Origin: Pandoraea anapnoica
GTDB lineage: Bacteria > Pseudomonadota > Gammaproteobacteria > Burkholderiales > Burkholderiaceae
Direction of reading: 5' to 3'
Assembly: GCF_902459765.1 (NCBI RefSeq)
Contig: NZ_CABPSP010000012.1
Location: forward strand, 62,001 to 126,000
Length of the DNA stretch: 64,000 nt
In this document: positions 27,697-38,844 of the stretch, piece by piece
How positions within the stretch are numbered: position 1 is the stretch's first letter
Layout of the letters: each line of letters starts with the position of its first letter
Notes under the pieces: generated by a model
Told to the model about the DNA's origin: nothing
What the model saw: the letters and a program-made list of their open reading frames with translations, nothing else
The model's database searches: none
Program-made: the position numbers and the translations under genes

Positions 27697-28560
27697 ATGA
27701 GTACCGCACTCTTTCCAATGTGGCGCAAGCCAAGTGCCTTGCCGGGCTTTGGCCTGACGATGGGCTACACCGTCGCGTACCTGAGCCTTGTGGTGCTGGT
27801 GCCGTTGCTGATGGTCTTTATCAAGGCAAGCTCGCTCGACTGGGCGAGCTTCGTCGGCGCAGTGAGTTCGCCGCGCGTGCTGGCGTCGTACCGCCTCACG
27901 TTCGGCATCTCGCTCGCGGCGGCGACGCTGAACGCATTTTTCGGCTTCATCCTGGCGTGGGTGCTGGTGCGCTACACGTTCCCGGGCAAGCGTTTCGTCG
28001 ACGCGCTGATCGACCTGCCTTTCGCCTTGCCGACATCGGTCGCAGGCATCGTGCTGGCCGCCATCTACGCGCCGAACGGCTGGATCGGACGCTGGTTCGA
28101 ACCGCTCGGCATCAAGATCGCTTTCACGCCGCTGGGCATTTTCGTGGCGCTCACGTTCATCGGCCTGCCGTTCGTGGTGCGCACCCTGCAACCGGTGCTC
28201 GAAGAGTTCGAGCGCGAGCAGGAAGAGGCGGCAGCCTGCCTCGGCGCGACGCGCTGGCAGACGCTGCGTCACGTGATTCTCCCGGCGGTGCTGCCGGCCT
28301 TGCTCACGGGCTTTGCGCTGGCGTTCGCCCGTGCGGTCGGTGAATACGGCTCGGTCATCTTCATCGCGGGCAACATTCCGATGGTCTCGGAAATCACGTC
28401 GCTGCTGATCGTGACGAAGCTCGAACAATATGACTTTGCTGGCGCGGCGGCGCTGGCCGTGGTGATGTTGCTGATCTCGTTCGTGCTGTTGCTGCTCATC
28501 AATACCCTGCAATGGTGGCTGCAACGCCGTCATTCAGGCCGACGCGCCAGCGGCGTGTGA
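27697..28560 (+). CDS. cysT: Sulfate/thiosulfate ABC permease CysT (CysU)
   Basis: One of two inner-membrane channel subunits for sulfate import. The 287-residue protein has about six membrane helices and the EAA loop EEFEREQEEAAACLGATRWQTLRHVILP for contact with CysA. It begins 16 bp after sbp. The C terminus is basic. Confidence 0.96.
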   Translation: MSTALFPMWRKPSALPGFGLTMGYTVAYLSLVVLVPLLMVFIKASSLDWASFVGAVSSPRVLASYRLTFGISLAAATLNAFFGFILAWVLVRYTFPGKRFVDALIDLPFALPTSVAGIVLAAIYAPNGWIGRWFEPLGIKIAFTPLGIFVALTFIGLPFVVRTLQPVLEEFEREQEEAAACLGATRWQTLRHVILPAVLPALLTGFALAFARAVGEYGSVIFIAGNIPMVSEITSLLIVTKLEQYDFAGAAALAVVMLLISFVLLLLINTLQWWLQRRHSGRRASGV

Positions 28561-28600
28561 CACAGGATTACCCGGAAATCACGAAGAGAACGTTTCGATC

Positions 28601-29506
28601 ATGTCCGATTCACTCGCACTCTCGCAGGCCCTGCCGCAAACGGTGAAGGCACGCAAAGCCGATCCGACCGACGAACCCGCGTACGTCAAAGCCATCCTGA
28701 TCGCTGTGGCGCTGGTGTTTTTCGCACTGTTTCTGGTGCTGCCGCTTGCATCGGTCTTCGTCACCGCGTTGGGCAAGGGGCTCGCGCCGTATTGGGAAGG
28801 GCTGACGAACGACGACGCGCTCTCGGCGATCCGTCTGACGTTGCTCATCGCGTTCATCGCCGTGCCGCTCAACCTGGTGTTCGGGGTGGCGGCGTCGTGG
28901 GCGATTGCGCGCTTCGACTTCAAGGGCAAGAGCGTGCTGACTACGCTCATCGACCTGCCGTTCTCGGTCTCGCCGGTCATCGCAGGGCTTACGTTCCTGC
29001 TGATTTTCGGTCGTCAGGGTCCGCTGTGGGACTTTCTCGACGCGCACAACCTGAAGATCGTGTTCGCATTGCCGGGACTTGTGCTTGCAACGGTGTTCGT
29101 CACGTTCCCGTTCGTGGCCCGCGAACTGATTCCGTTGATGCAGGCGCAAGGCAGCGAGGAAGAAGAGGCGGCCCGTGTGCTGGGCGCAAGCGGCTGGCAG
29201 GTGTTCACGCGCGTGACGCTGCCGAAGATCAAGTGGGGCCTGCTGTACGGCGTGATTCTCTGCAACGCGCGCGCCATGGGCGAGTTCGGGGCGGTGTCGG
29301 TCGTCTCGGGGCACATTCGCGGCGAGACGAACACGCTGCCGCTGCACGTGGAAATTGAATACAACGACTACCACACGGTCGGCGCATTCGCTGCGGCGTC
29401 GATTCTGGCGCTGCTCGCACTGGCCACGCTGGGGCTGAAGCTCTGGGCGGAACGCAAGCTGGCGCAGGACAAGGCCGCGCGTCGCGAAGACGCCGTGCAG
29501 GCCTGA
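28601..29506 (+). CDS. cysW: Sulfate/thiosulfate ABC permease CysW
   Basis: Second channel subunit, 301 residues, about six membrane helices, with the EAA motif EEEEAARVLGASGWQVFTRVTLPKI and the C-terminal YNDYHTVGAFAAASILALLAL typical of CysW. It follows cysT by 40 bp. Confidence 0.96.
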   Translation: MSDSLALSQALPQTVKARKADPTDEPAYVKAILIAVALVFFALFLVLPLASVFVTALGKGLAPYWEGLTNDDALSAIRLTLLIAFIAVPLNLVFGVAASWAIARFDFKGKSVLTTLIDLPFSVSPVIAGLTFLLIFGRQGPLWDFLDAHNLKIVFALPGLVLATVFVTFPFVARELIPLMQAQGSEEEEAARVLGASGWQVFTRVTLPKIKWGLLYGVILCNARAMGEFGAVSVVSGHIRGETNTLPLHVEIEYNDYHTVGAFAAASILALLALATLGLKLWAERKLAQDKAARREDAVQA

Positions 29507-29563
29507 GCGGGTATTCACGCACAGCAGACAAGTCGCGTCGAACAGCATCGAGGAGCAAGACAA

Positions 29564-30640
29564 ATGAGCATCCAGGTACAACAGGTTTCCAAGCGTTTCG
29601 GCGATTTCGCCGCACTCGACGACGTCAGTCTCGAATTCCCTACGGGGGAACTGGTCGCGCTGCTCGGGCCGTCGGGCTGCGGCAAGACGACGCTGCTGCG
29701 CATCGTCGCCGGACTGGAGTTTGCCGACGCGGGGCGCGTGGTCCTCAACGGCGAGGACGTCGCTTCGGTAGGCACGCGCGAGCGTCAGGTCGGCTTCGTA
29801 TTCCAGCACTACGCCTTGTTCCGTCACATGACGGTGTTTGAGAACGTGGCGTTCGGTCTGCGCGTGAAGTCCCGTCGCGATCGCCTATCGGACGCACAGA
29901 TTCGCAACAAGGTGCATGAGCTGCTGGGTCTCGTGCAACTGGACTGGCTGGCCGATCATTACCCGGCAGAGCTGTCGGGCGGGCAGCGTCAGCGTATTGC
30001 GCTCGCGCGTGCGCTGGCCGTCGAGCCGAAGGTGCTGTTGCTCGACGAGCCGTTCGGCGCGCTCGATGCCAAGGTGCGCAAGGAATTGCGCAGCTGGCTG
30101 CGCCGTCTCCACGACGAGCTTCACATCACGACGATTTTCGTCACGCACGATCAGGAAGAGGCGCTCGAAGTGGCCGATCGCATCGTGCTGATGAATCGCG
30201 GCAAGGTTGAACAGATCGGTGCACCGCAGGACGTCTACGACACCCCGGAGAGTGCCTTCGTGTTTGAGTTTCTCGGCGCGGCGAACCGTCTGTCGGGCGA
30301 GTTGCAGACGCACGATTTCATTGCGGACGCGGGCAAGTATCGCGTCACCGTGCACAAGGACGATCTGCCTGCCGTGCCGCAGGACGGTCGGGCGATTGCG
30401 TATGTGCGTCCGCACGATCTGGCGCTGGTGCCTGCGGGCGACGGCGGCCCCGGTATCGACGTGGCGGTGCGCCGCGCGATTCCGCTGGGCGGCACGGTGC
30501 GCGTGGAGCTTGCGGCACCCGGCGACGCCGTGTGGGAGGCCGAACTCACACGCTCGGGCTGGAAGGCTCTCGGCGCGGATGCAGGCACGACGCTGCGCGC
30601 GGTGCCGCGTCAGTTGCGGGTGTTTTCGGCGCAGGCATAA
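29564..30640 (+). CDS. cysA: Sulfate/thiosulfate ABC transporter ATPase CysA
   Basis: Energises sulfate uptake. The 358-residue protein has Walker A GPSGCGKT at 35-42, the Q-loop region VFQHYALF, the signature LSGGQRQR from residue 137, Walker [12 protein letters not shown] and the switch His in [10 protein letters not shown], and a C-terminal TOBE-like regulatory domain (about 240-358). Confidence 0.97.
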   Translation: MSIQVQQVSKRFGDFAALDDVSLEFPTGELVALLGPSGCGKTTLLRIVAGLEFADAGRVVLNGEDVASVGTRERQVGFVFQHYALFRHMTVFENVAFGLRVKSRRDRLSDAQIRNKVHELLGLVQLDWLADHYPAELSGGQRQRIALARALAVEPKVLLLDEPFGALDAKVRKELRSWLRRLHDELHITTIFVTHDQEEALEVADRIVLMNRGKVEQIGAPQDVYDTPESAFVFEFLGAANRLSGELQTHDFIADAGKYRVTVHKDDLPAVPQDGRAIAYVRPHDLALVPAGDGGPGIDVAVRRAIPLGGTVRVELAAPGDAVWEAELTRSGWKALGADAGTTLRAVPRQLRVFSAQA

Positions 30641-30721
30641 CGAGCGGTACACATCAAAACTACAAGCGGTACTTCATCCATAGACGTCACGGACAGACAA
30701 GCAACAGGGCGGAGTTAAATC

Positions 30722-31660
30722 ATGAATTTCCAGCAATTGCGCTACGTGCGCGAAGCGGTTCGGCAGAACCTCAATCTGACGGAAGCGGCCAGTGCGCTGT
30801 ACACGTCGCAATCGGGCGTGAGCAAGCAGATCAAGGATCTGGAGGACGAACTCGGCGTGGATGTCTTTGTGCGCCGCGGCAAACGTCTCACGGGCCTGAC
30901 CGAACCGGGCAAGGCGGTGCTGCAACTGATCGAGCGCATGCTGCTCGACGCCGAGAACCTGCGCCGCGTGGCGCGTCAGTTCGCCGATCAGGACAGCGGG
31001 CACCTTGTGGTCGCCACCACGCACACGCAGGCGCGCTATGCGCTGCCGCAGGTGATCAAGCAGTTCACGAGCGTCTTCCCGAAGGTGCATCTGGCGTTGC
31101 GCCAGGGCAGCCCGCGCCAGATCGCGCAGATGGTCATCGACGGCGAAGCGGATATCGGCATCACGACCGAGGCGCTCGACCGCTTTCCCGACATCGTCAC
31201 GTTTCCGTGCTATTCATGGCATCACGTGGCCGTTGTGCCCAAGGAGCACCCGCTGGTCGGACGCGAGAACCTGACGCTCGCCGATATCGCCGAATACCCG
31301 ATCATCACGTATGACGGCGATTTCACGGGGCGCTCGCACGTGGACAAGGCGTTTACCGATCAAGGACTGGTGCCGGATATCGTGCTCACCGCGCTCGATA
31401 CGGACGTCATCAAGACCTACGTCGAACTGGGGTTGGGCATCGGCATTGTGGCGGCGATGGCCGTCGATCCGCGCAAGGATCAGGATCTGGCGGTGCTGGA
31501 ACTCGAAAATGCGTTCGAGCCGAGCACGACGCGCATCGGCCTGCGACGCGGTGCGTTCCTGCGCTCGTACGCGTACCGTTTCATCGAAATGCTCGCGCCT
31601 GCGCTCAAGGAGCAGGAAATCTCGACGCAGTTGCGCGAGGCGCTGGAGTTTGCCGCCTGA
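30722..31660 (+). CDS. cysB: CysB-family LysR regulator of sulfur assimilation
   Basis: The 312-residue LysR protein has the CysB-type N terminus MNFQQLRYVREAVRQNLNLTEAA and helix-turn-helix LYTSQSGVSKQIKDLEDELG, and a ligand domain with THTQARYALP and ITTEALDRFPDIV. It follows cysA by 81 bp on the same strand, so the activator is probably co-transcribed with the importer it controls. Cbl and CysB are hard to separate; sole copy in view favours CysB. Confidence 0.92.
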   Translation: MNFQQLRYVREAVRQNLNLTEAASALYTSQSGVSKQIKDLEDELGVDVFVRRGKRLTGLTEPGKAVLQLIERMLLDAENLRRVARQFADQDSGHLVVATTHTQARYALPQVIKQFTSVFPKVHLALRQGSPRQIAQMVIDGEADIGITTEALDRFPDIVTFPCYSWHHVAVVPKEHPLVGRENLTLADIAEYPIITYDGDFTGRSHVDKAFTDQGLVPDIVLTALDTDVIKTYVELGLGIGIVAAMAVDPRKDQDLAVLELENAFEPSTTRIGLRRGAFLRSYAYRFIEMLAPALKEQEISTQLREALEFAA

Positions 31661-31695
31661 CGTTTTCCGCCGGATGCTGGCGTCCTGCTGAGCCC

Positions 31696-31726
31696 GATCC
31701 CGCTCTGGTGGCGGGATCGATGTTTT
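31696..31726 (+). terminator. Possible terminator after cysB
   Basis: GATCCCGC (31696-31703) pairs with GCGGGATC (31711-31718); a short TTTT follows a few bases later. The T tract is weak. Confidence 0.45.
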
Positions 31727-31732
31727 CAGCGA

Positions 31733-31761
31733 TTGGGAAGCGGGGCAGTATTGGATACAAT
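31733..31761 (+). promoter_or_regulatory. ansA promoter, implying a leaderless mRNA
   Basis: TTGGGA (31733-31738) and TACAAT (31756-31761) are spaced by 17 bp. The ATG of ansA begins at 31768, seven bases after the -10, which is where transcription itself should begin. Confidence 0.6.
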
Positions 31762-31767
31762 CGCTGC

Positions 31768-32808
31768 ATGACATTGACCTCATTCAACCCGATTCCTCAT
31801 TACACCGTGTCCTCGGGCGAATTGCCGCGCATTGCGCTGCTCGCCACGGGCGGCACGATCGCGGGCAGCGCGGCCGACGCCACGCGCACCGCCGGTTATC
31901 AGGCCGGAGCGCTTGGTGTTCAGGATCTGCTCGCCGCCGTGCCCGCACTGGGTAACGTGGCCCACATTCACGCCGAGCAGGTTGCACAGATCGACAGCAA
32001 GGACATCAGCGTTTCGCTATGGCAGAAACTGGCCGCCCGCGTGAACGCCTTGCTGGCGCAGCCCGACGTGGCCGGTGCCGTGATTACGCACGGCACCGAT
32101 ACGCTCGAAGAGACAGCGTATTACCTGCATCTCACGATCAACAGCCGCAAGCCGGTTGTCATGACCGCTGCCATGCGGCCTGCGACGGCACTCTCGGCCG
32201 ACGGCCCGCTCAATCTGCTCAACGCCGTGCGGGTGGCAACCGACCCGATTTCGGCCGGGCGCGGTGTAATGGTCGCCATCAACAACCAGATCCACTGCGC
32301 ACGCGACGTCATCAAGACGAGCACGTACAAGGTCGACGCCTTCCATTCGCCGGAAATCGGCGTGATCGGCTGGGTGCAGGACGAGCGCGTGGCGTTTCAG
32401 CGCGAGCCGCTTCAGTACCATACCGTCGAGAGCGAATTTGTCGGGCTCTCCGGTGAGTTGCCTGCGGTGGAAGTGGTATCGAGCTATGCGGGCGTGTCGC
32501 GCATTGCGGTCGACGCGCTGGTGGAAGCGGGTGTGCAGGGCATTGTGGTTGCCGGTACCGGCAATGGCTCGCTGCACTCGCTGTTGCAACAGGCGCTGGC
32601 CGAGGCGGTGCAGCGCGGTGTGACGGTGGTGCGTGCGTCGCGCGTGGGTAGTGGTCACGTGATGCATAACGGCGCCGCGCCGGACGATCAGTACGGGTTC
32701 GTGAGCACCGGCAACCTGCATCCGTACAAGGCGCGCGTGCTGCTGATGCTGGCGCTGCAAGCGGGCGTGCCGCGTGAGCGCATGCAGAGTCTTTTCGACG
32801 AGTATTAA
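31768..32808 (+). CDS. L-asparaginase
   Basis: Hydrolyses asparagine to aspartate and ammonia. The 346-residue protein has both asparaginase motifs: LLATGGTIAGSA with nucleophile Thr30, and ITHGTDTLEETAYYL with Thr110-Asp111, plus VVMTAAMRPATALSADGP. No signal peptide is seen, so it is cytoplasmic. ATG 31768 lies seven bases after a -10 box, so no ribosome site can precede it; later in-frame starts (for example GTG near 31807) also lack one. Confidence 0.92.
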   Translation: MTLTSFNPIPHYTVSSGELPRIALLATGGTIAGSAADATRTAGYQAGALGVQDLLAAVPALGNVAHIHAEQVAQIDSKDISVSLWQKLAARVNALLAQPDVAGAVITHGTDTLEETAYYLHLTINSRKPVVMTAAMRPATALSADGPLNLLNAVRVATDPISAGRGVMVAINNQIHCARDVIKTSTYKVDAFHSPEIGVIGWVQDERVAFQREPLQYHTVESEFVGLSGELPAVEVVSSYAGVSRIAVDALVEAGVQGIVVAGTGNGSLHSLLQQALAEAVQRGVTVVRASRVGSGHVMHNGAAPDDQYGFVSTGNLHPYKARVLLMLALQAGVPRERMQSLFDEY

Positions 32809-32815
32809 TCGGCGC

Positions 32816-32860
32816 CAAAAAAATACGGCGCGAGTCGCGCTTTCGCTTGACTGGCGCCGT
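32816..32860 (-). terminator. Terminator of the gcl-hyi-glxR operon
   Basis: On the minus strand ACGGCGC (32860-32854) pairs with GCGCCGT (32831-32825), with an inner GTC/GAC pair set across a small internal loop, followed by a run of T (complement of the A run at 32818-32824). It sits between the convergent ansA and glxR. The rest of 32809-33021 shows nothing recognisable. Confidence 0.65.
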
Positions 32861-33021
32861 GACGCTCGGCGTGGCGTCGGTCGACGCGCTCGCCCTGTTT
32901 CCCACCTCTCCCTGCTATTGCTGACGGCTTTTCTGACGGCCGCTTTCTTCGTCTTCTCGCGAAATGCGCGGTGTGGCCTCGCGCCGCGACATGACGCCGC
33001 GGCGGGGCCTGTCGTTCAGTT

Positions 33022-33903
33022 TCAGGCGACGGTGTGGTTCGCGAGCATCTCCAGCGCGCGCACCATGCCCGAGTGATCCCATGCTGCGCCGCCGTTGGCT
33101 GCGCAGGCATTGAACAGTTCCTGCGCGGTGGCCGTATTCGGCAGCGACACGCCGAGGGTCTTCGCCGTTTGCAGCGCCAGGTTCAGATCCTTCTGGTGCA
33201 GTGCGATGCGGAAGCCCGGTTCGAAGTTGCGCTTGACCATGCGCTCGCCATGCACTTCCAGAATGCGCGATGAAGCGAAGCCACCCATCAGGGCTGCACG
33301 CACCTTCGCGGGATCTGCACCGGCCTTCGACGCGAACAGCAGGGCTTCGCCCACGGCTTCGATCGTCAGTGCCACCACGATCTGGTTGGCGACCTTGCAG
33401 GTCTGTCCGGCACCGCTGTCGCCCACGAGCGTGATGTTCTTGCCCATCAGTTCGAAGAACGGCTTCACGTCGTCGAACGCAGCTTGCGAGCCGCCGACCA
33501 TGATCGACAGCGACGCGGCCTTCGCGCCGACTTCGCCGCCCGAGACCGGAGCGTCGAGGTATTCGCAGCCGAGTGCCTTGATCTTCTTCGCGTATTCCTT
33601 CGTTTCGATCGGCGAGATCGAGCTCATGTCGACGACGATCTTGCCAGCCGTCAGACCTTCTGCCAGACCGTCCTGACCGAACAGCACGGCGCCGACGTCA
33701 GGGGTGTCCGGCACCATCACGAACACGATATCGGCGCGCTTGGCGACTTCCTTGGCCGACGTGCAAACGGTGGCCTGACCGTCGATCAGGTCTTGCGGGG
33801 GCGTGCGGCGCTCGTACAAGAACAGTTTGTGACCGGCGTTTTGAAGATGCTTCGCCATCGGCGCGCCCATGATGCCCAGACCAATAAAACCGAGTTGTGC
33901 CAT
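33022..33903 (-). CDS. glxR: 2-hydroxy-3-oxopropionate (tartronate semialdehyde) reductase
   Basis: Reduces tartronate semialdehyde to D-glycerate with NAD(P)H. The 293-residue protein of the beta-hydroxyacid dehydrogenase family has LGFIGLGIMGAPMAKHL at the N terminus, the substrate motif DAPVSGGEVGAKAASLSIMVGG (118-139) and catalytic Lys170 in GQTCKVANQ. AAGGAG stands seven bases before ATG 33903, which excludes a longer start. Third gene after gcl and hyi. Confidence 0.95.
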   Translation of the reverse strand: MAQLGFIGLGIMGAPMAKHLQNAGHKLFLYERRTPPQDLIDGQATVCTSAKEVAKRADIVFVMVPDTPDVGAVLFGQDGLAEGLTAGKIVVDMSSISPIETKEYAKKIKALGCEYLDAPVSGGEVGAKAASLSIMVGGSQAAFDDVKPFFELMGKNITLVGDSGAGQTCKVANQIVVALTIEAVGEALLFASKAGADPAKVRAALMGGFASSRILEVHGERMVKRNFEPGFRIALHQKDLNLALQTAKTLGVSLPNTATAQELFNACAANGGAAWDHSGMVRALEMLANHTVA

Positions 33904-34014
33904 TTCGAGACTCCTTGTTGCCAAAGTTTGAAGTTGTTGTTGCCGACCGTGGGACGGGCAGGGCATGGGTGCGCGAGTGCTACAGGCAATGAGCGTTCAC
34001 GCATCCCCCGTGCT

Positions 34015-34043
34015 CCGGCCGCATGCCCCCTGCATGCGGCCGG
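34015..34043. repeat. 11-bp perfect stem-loop between hyi and glxR
   Basis: CCGGCCGCATG (34015-34025) pairs perfectly with CATGCGGCCGG (34033-34043) around a 7-base loop. No T tract follows on either strand. It is the only notable element in the 202-bp gap. Confidence 0.55.
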
Positions 34044-34105
34044 CGGGGCCCTTCCTCGTCGAAACCCAGTCGGTTATTGCGAGGGTTACGCTGACTTACG
34101 TCCGC

Positions 34106-34897
34106 TTACGCGGCTTCGCGCAGGCCTGCGGTCTTGAACCAGCCGAGGCCGTCGGTGGTGGTCGTTGCGGGCTTATACTCGCAGCCGATCCAGCCCGTGT
34201 AGCCAATGCGGTCGAGGAACGCGAACAGGTAGGCGTAATTGATCTCGCCCGTGCCCGGCTCGTTGCGGCCCGGGTTGTCGGCGAGCTGCACGTGTGCGAT
34301 GCGCGCCAGATTCGTCTCGATGGTCTTGGCGAGCTCACCTTCCATGCGTTGCATGTGATAGATGTCGTACTGCAGGAATAGGTTGTCCGAGCCGACGGCG
34401 TCGAAGAGTTCCAGCGTCTGCTTCGTACGGTTCAGGAAGAAGCCCGGAATGTCGTACGTGTTGATCGGCTCGACCAGCAGGCGGATGCCCTCGGCCTTGA
34501 GGGCATCGGCGGCGAAGCGCAGGTTGCCCACGAGCGTTTCGGTGGCGGCCTGCGTCGACAGATCGGCGCCTTGCTTGCCCACGAGGCAGTTCAGTTGCTT
34601 CACACCCAGCGCCTTGGCGTAGGTGATGGCTTCGCCCACGCCGTCGCGGAATTCGGCCACGCGATCGGGGAAGATGGCGATGCCGCGCTCGCCTGCATCC
34701 CAGTTACCGGCGGGCAGGTTGTGCAGCACGAGGTCGAGCTGATACTGGTTCAGCTTGTCGGCGATCTGGTCGCGATGAAACGCGTACGGGAACAGGAACT
34801 CCACGCCGCGAAAGCCCGCTGCGGCGGCCGCCTTGAAGCGGTCGAGGAACGGCACCTCGTTGAACAGCATGGTCAGGTTGGCGGCAAATTTCGGCAT
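34106..34897 (-). CDS. hyi: Hydroxypyruvate isomerase
   Basis: Interconverts hydroxypyruvate and tartronate semialdehyde. The 263-residue TIM-barrel protein shows MPKFAANLTMLFNEVPFLDRF, the metal/active-site Glu in LLVEPINTYDIPGFFL (near 143), QYDIYHMQRMEGEL, and the second Glu in GCEYKPATTTTDGL. GAGAGGAG precedes the start. It lies between gcl and glxR in the glyoxylate pathway cluster. Confidence 0.95.
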   Translation of the reverse strand: MPKFAANLTMLFNEVPFLDRFKAAAAAGFRGVEFLFPYAFHRDQIADKLNQYQLDLVLHNLPAGNWDAGERGIAIFPDRVAEFRDGVGEAITYAKALGVKQLNCLVGKQGADLSTQAATETLVGNLRFAADALKAEGIRLLVEPINTYDIPGFFLNRTKQTLELFDAVGSDNLFLQYDIYHMQRMEGELAKTIETNLARIAHVQLADNPGRNEPGTGEINYAYLFAFLDRIGYTGWIGCEYKPATTTTDGLGWFKTAGLREAA

Positions 34898-35087
34898 TGC
34901 GCTGACTCCTCTCTCTCTTTTTAGGGGGTGGTTTCGACGATTCGATGCAAGGGTGAATGCTGGGTGAAGCTAATGTCATGCGGGGTACGGCAAGGTTGCG
35001 GAGCGCGTGCTTTGGCCGTTTCACGGGGTCTAGCCGAAAGCGGAGGGGACGCATGCGCCCCGCAAACCATTGGCAGTGCTGGCAGGC

Positions 35088-36854
<1,767 letters not shown>

Positions 36855-36933
36855 GTGACTCCTCCAATGGGTAATGACGAATACGGGACGAATAGGGATG
36901 AACCTTGTTGGAGGTCACTTTAAGCCGGTACGA

Positions 36934-36954
36934 TTTGTTTGATAAGATCACAAA
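36934..36954. promoter_or_regulatory. LysR-type binding site between gcl and its regulator
   Basis: TTTGT (36934-36938) and ACAAA (36950-36954) are inverted with an 11-bp spacer, fitting the T-N11-A rule for LysR regulators. AAGATC is also repeated nearby (36944 and 36954). It lies in the divergent gap. Confidence 0.6.
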
Positions 36955-36996
36955 AGATCGTTTTTTTAAGAACAAAAAGTATCGAATGGAGACGTG

Positions 36997-37908
36997 ATGG
37001 ACCGCTACAAACAGATCGAAACCTTCGTGCAGGTGGCCGAAGCCGGCAGTCTGGCCGCGGCGGCGCTCAAGGAGGGGGTCTCGCCGGTGATCCTCGGGCG
37101 GCGCATCGACGCGCTCGAAAAGCGTCTCGGCATCAAGCTCATGTACCGTTCGACGCGCCGGCTGGCGCTCTCGGAAGAGGGCGGCGCATTTCTCGAGCGT
37201 TGCAAACAGTTGCTCGGCGACTGGGAGATGGCGGAGAACGAGATCAGCGCCGGGCGGCACGCCGTCTCCGGTCACCTGATCGTCTCGGCCCCAGCGGCAT
37301 TCGGCCGTAAGCACGTGGCCCCGCACGCACCGGCGTTCCTGCGCCTGCATCCCGAAGTGCAGATCTCTTTCAATTTGACGGATCGCGTGGTGGATATCGT
37401 GCGCGAGGGCTACGACATGGGGATTCGTATCGGCGGCTCCGTCGACCCGAACTTCGTGGCCGTCAAACTCGCGCAGAACCGGCGCGTGGTGTGCGGCACC
37501 CCGGCGTACTTTGCGCGCCACGGCCGTCCGAAGACGCTGGAGGATCTGGCGAAGCACAACTGTCTGGCGTTCAACCTTCAGGGCGGGCAGCAGCGCGGCT
37601 GGTACTTCAAACGGCAGGGTAAGCTCGTGACCATTCGCGTGGCTGGCAGTCTCGACTGCAACGACGGTGAGTTGCTGCACCGCTGGGCGCTCGAAGGGCT
37701 GGGACTCGGCTGGCGCTCGACGTGGGAAATTCAGCGCGAGTTGCAGTCCGGGGAACTGGAGACCGTGCTGGACGAATATGCGCTGCCGGATTACGACATC
37801 CTCGCCGTGTACCCGCAGCAGCGCTTCCAGCCCGCGCGGGTGCGGCTGTTCATCGAACAGTTGCGGCAGATTTACGCGCGCCCGAATTACTGGCTGGAGA
37901 ACGGCTGA
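36997..37908 (+). CDS. LysR-family regulator, probable regulator of gcl operon
   Basis: The 303-residue protein has a LysR helix-turn-helix (about 5-62; VAEAGSLAAAALKEGVSPVILGRRIDALEKRLG) and the substrate-binding domain of the CrgA/YafC-type group (SGHLIVSAPAAFGRKHVAPHAPAFL, VDIVREGYDMGIRIG). ATG 36997 is preceded by GGAG; a GTG three bases earlier is less likely. Its divergent position and the dyad at 36934-36954 point to control of gcl-hyi-glxR. Confidence 0.92.
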   Translation: MDRYKQIETFVQVAEAGSLAAAALKEGVSPVILGRRIDALEKRLGIKLMYRSTRRLALSEEGGAFLERCKQLLGDWEMAENEISAGRHAVSGHLIVSAPAAFGRKHVAPHAPAFLRLHPEVQISFNLTDRVVDIVREGYDMGIRIGGSVDPNFVAVKLAQNRRVVCGTPAYFARHGRPKTLEDLAKHNCLAFNLQGGQQRGWYFKRQGKLVTIRVAGSLDCNDGELLHRWALEGLGLGWRSTWEIQRELQSGELETVLDEYALPDYDILAVYPQQRFQPARVRLFIEQLRQIYARPNYWLENG

Positions 37909-38019
37909 CGAGCGGCTGATGTCGATGCCGCCTGTGATCGACGGCGATCTTCCATTGATGGGAAGCCAGGCCCGAGAGGTGATCAGGCGGGGCGATGAAC
38001 GTCACTAATCGAGCGGGAG

Positions 38020-38048
38020 TTGATGCTCGACATGAAATCCGCTAGAAT
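38020..38048 (+). promoter_or_regulatory. rpsF operon promoter
   Basis: TTGATG (38020-38025) and TAGAAT (38043-38048) are spaced by 17 bp. The leader to rpsF would be about 60 nt. Confidence 0.65.
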
Positions 38049-38115
38049 CGCGGGTTCTGCAACCTTGCTGCACTGGTTCTGACGCCCAGGCAGCTTTGTC
38101 CATAAGGAGCACCCT

Positions 38116-38493
38116 ATGCGTCATTATGAAATCGTATTTATCGTTCACCCCGATCAGAGCGAGCAAGTGCCTGCAATGATCGAGCGCTATCGTGGCACGG
38201 TCGAAACCCGTCAGGGCAAGATCCACCGCGTCGAAGACTGGGGCCGTCGTCAACTGGCCTACATGATCGAAAAGCTGGCCAAGGCTCACTACGTTTGCAT
38301 GAACATCGAATGCGACCAGGAAACCCTGGACGAGCTGGAACACGCATTCAAGTTCAACGACGCCGTTCTGCGCCACCTCGTCGTCAAGATGAAGAAGGCT
38401 GAGACCGCACCGTCGCCGATGATGAAGGAAGTGGCCCGCGAAGAAGCCAAGAAGGCTGCCGCGACGCCCGCGACCGAAGCTGCCGCTTCGTAA
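38116..38493 (+). CDS. rpsF: 30S ribosomal protein S6
   Basis: The 125-residue protein has the S6 core [48 protein letters not shown] and an Ala/Lys-rich tail. S6 pairs with S18 on the 30S platform. AAGGAG precedes ATG. First in rpsF-priB-rpsR-rplI. Confidence 0.98.
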   Translation: MRHYEIVFIVHPDQSEQVPAMIERYRGTVETRQGKIHRVEDWGRRQLAYMIEKLAKAHYVCMNIECDQETLDELEHAFKFNDAVLRHLVVKMKKAETAPSPMMKEVAREEAKKAAATPATEAAAS

Positions 38494-38539
38494 TTAGCGC
38501 ACCGGAACGCATCAGGGTGCCAACGGAAACATTGAACGC

Positions 38540-38842
38540 GTGAATCGCTTACGGCTCGAGGCCAGCATCGTCGAAATCGGCACGCTGCGCTATACCCCGG
38601 CCGGGCTTCCCGTGATCGATGTCACGCTGGCGCACGAGGGAACAGCCGAAGAGGCGGGCGTGGCCCGTCAGGTCGAGTTCTCGATACCGGCAGTTGCGAT
38701 CGGTCCCATCAGTGCCAAAGTCATGGCGCTGGGACTCGAGAAACCGGCCCAGTGGGCAGGGTTTCTAGCTAAGAAGCATCGCAATAGCCGCACCCTGGTG
38801 TTTCACATCACAGCATTGCAAGCATTTGAAAAGGATTGTTGA
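38540..38842 (+). CDS. priB: Primosomal replication protein N (PriB)
   Basis: PriB is an OB-fold single-stranded DNA-binding protein of the replication-restart primosome. The 100-residue product starts at GTG 38540 ([22 protein letters not shown]) and ends two bases before rpsR. Position between rpsF and rpsR is diagnostic. Confidence 0.95.
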   Translation: MNRLRLEASIVEIGTLRYTPAGLPVIDVTLAHEGTAEEAGVARQVEFSIPAVAIGPISAKVMALGLEKPAQWAGFLAKKHRNSRTLVFHITALQAFEKDC

Positions 38843-38844
38843 AC

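Noticed and set aside
33965-34381. Plus-strand 138-codon frame in the hyi-glxR region
   Set aside because: It overlaps hyi antisense and the GC-rich hairpin, with no ribosome site or protein-like composition.
38049-38115. S6:S18-binding leader RNA before rpsF
   Set aside because: The leader can form small hairpins but lacks the CCG bulge that defines the motif, so I do not call it.
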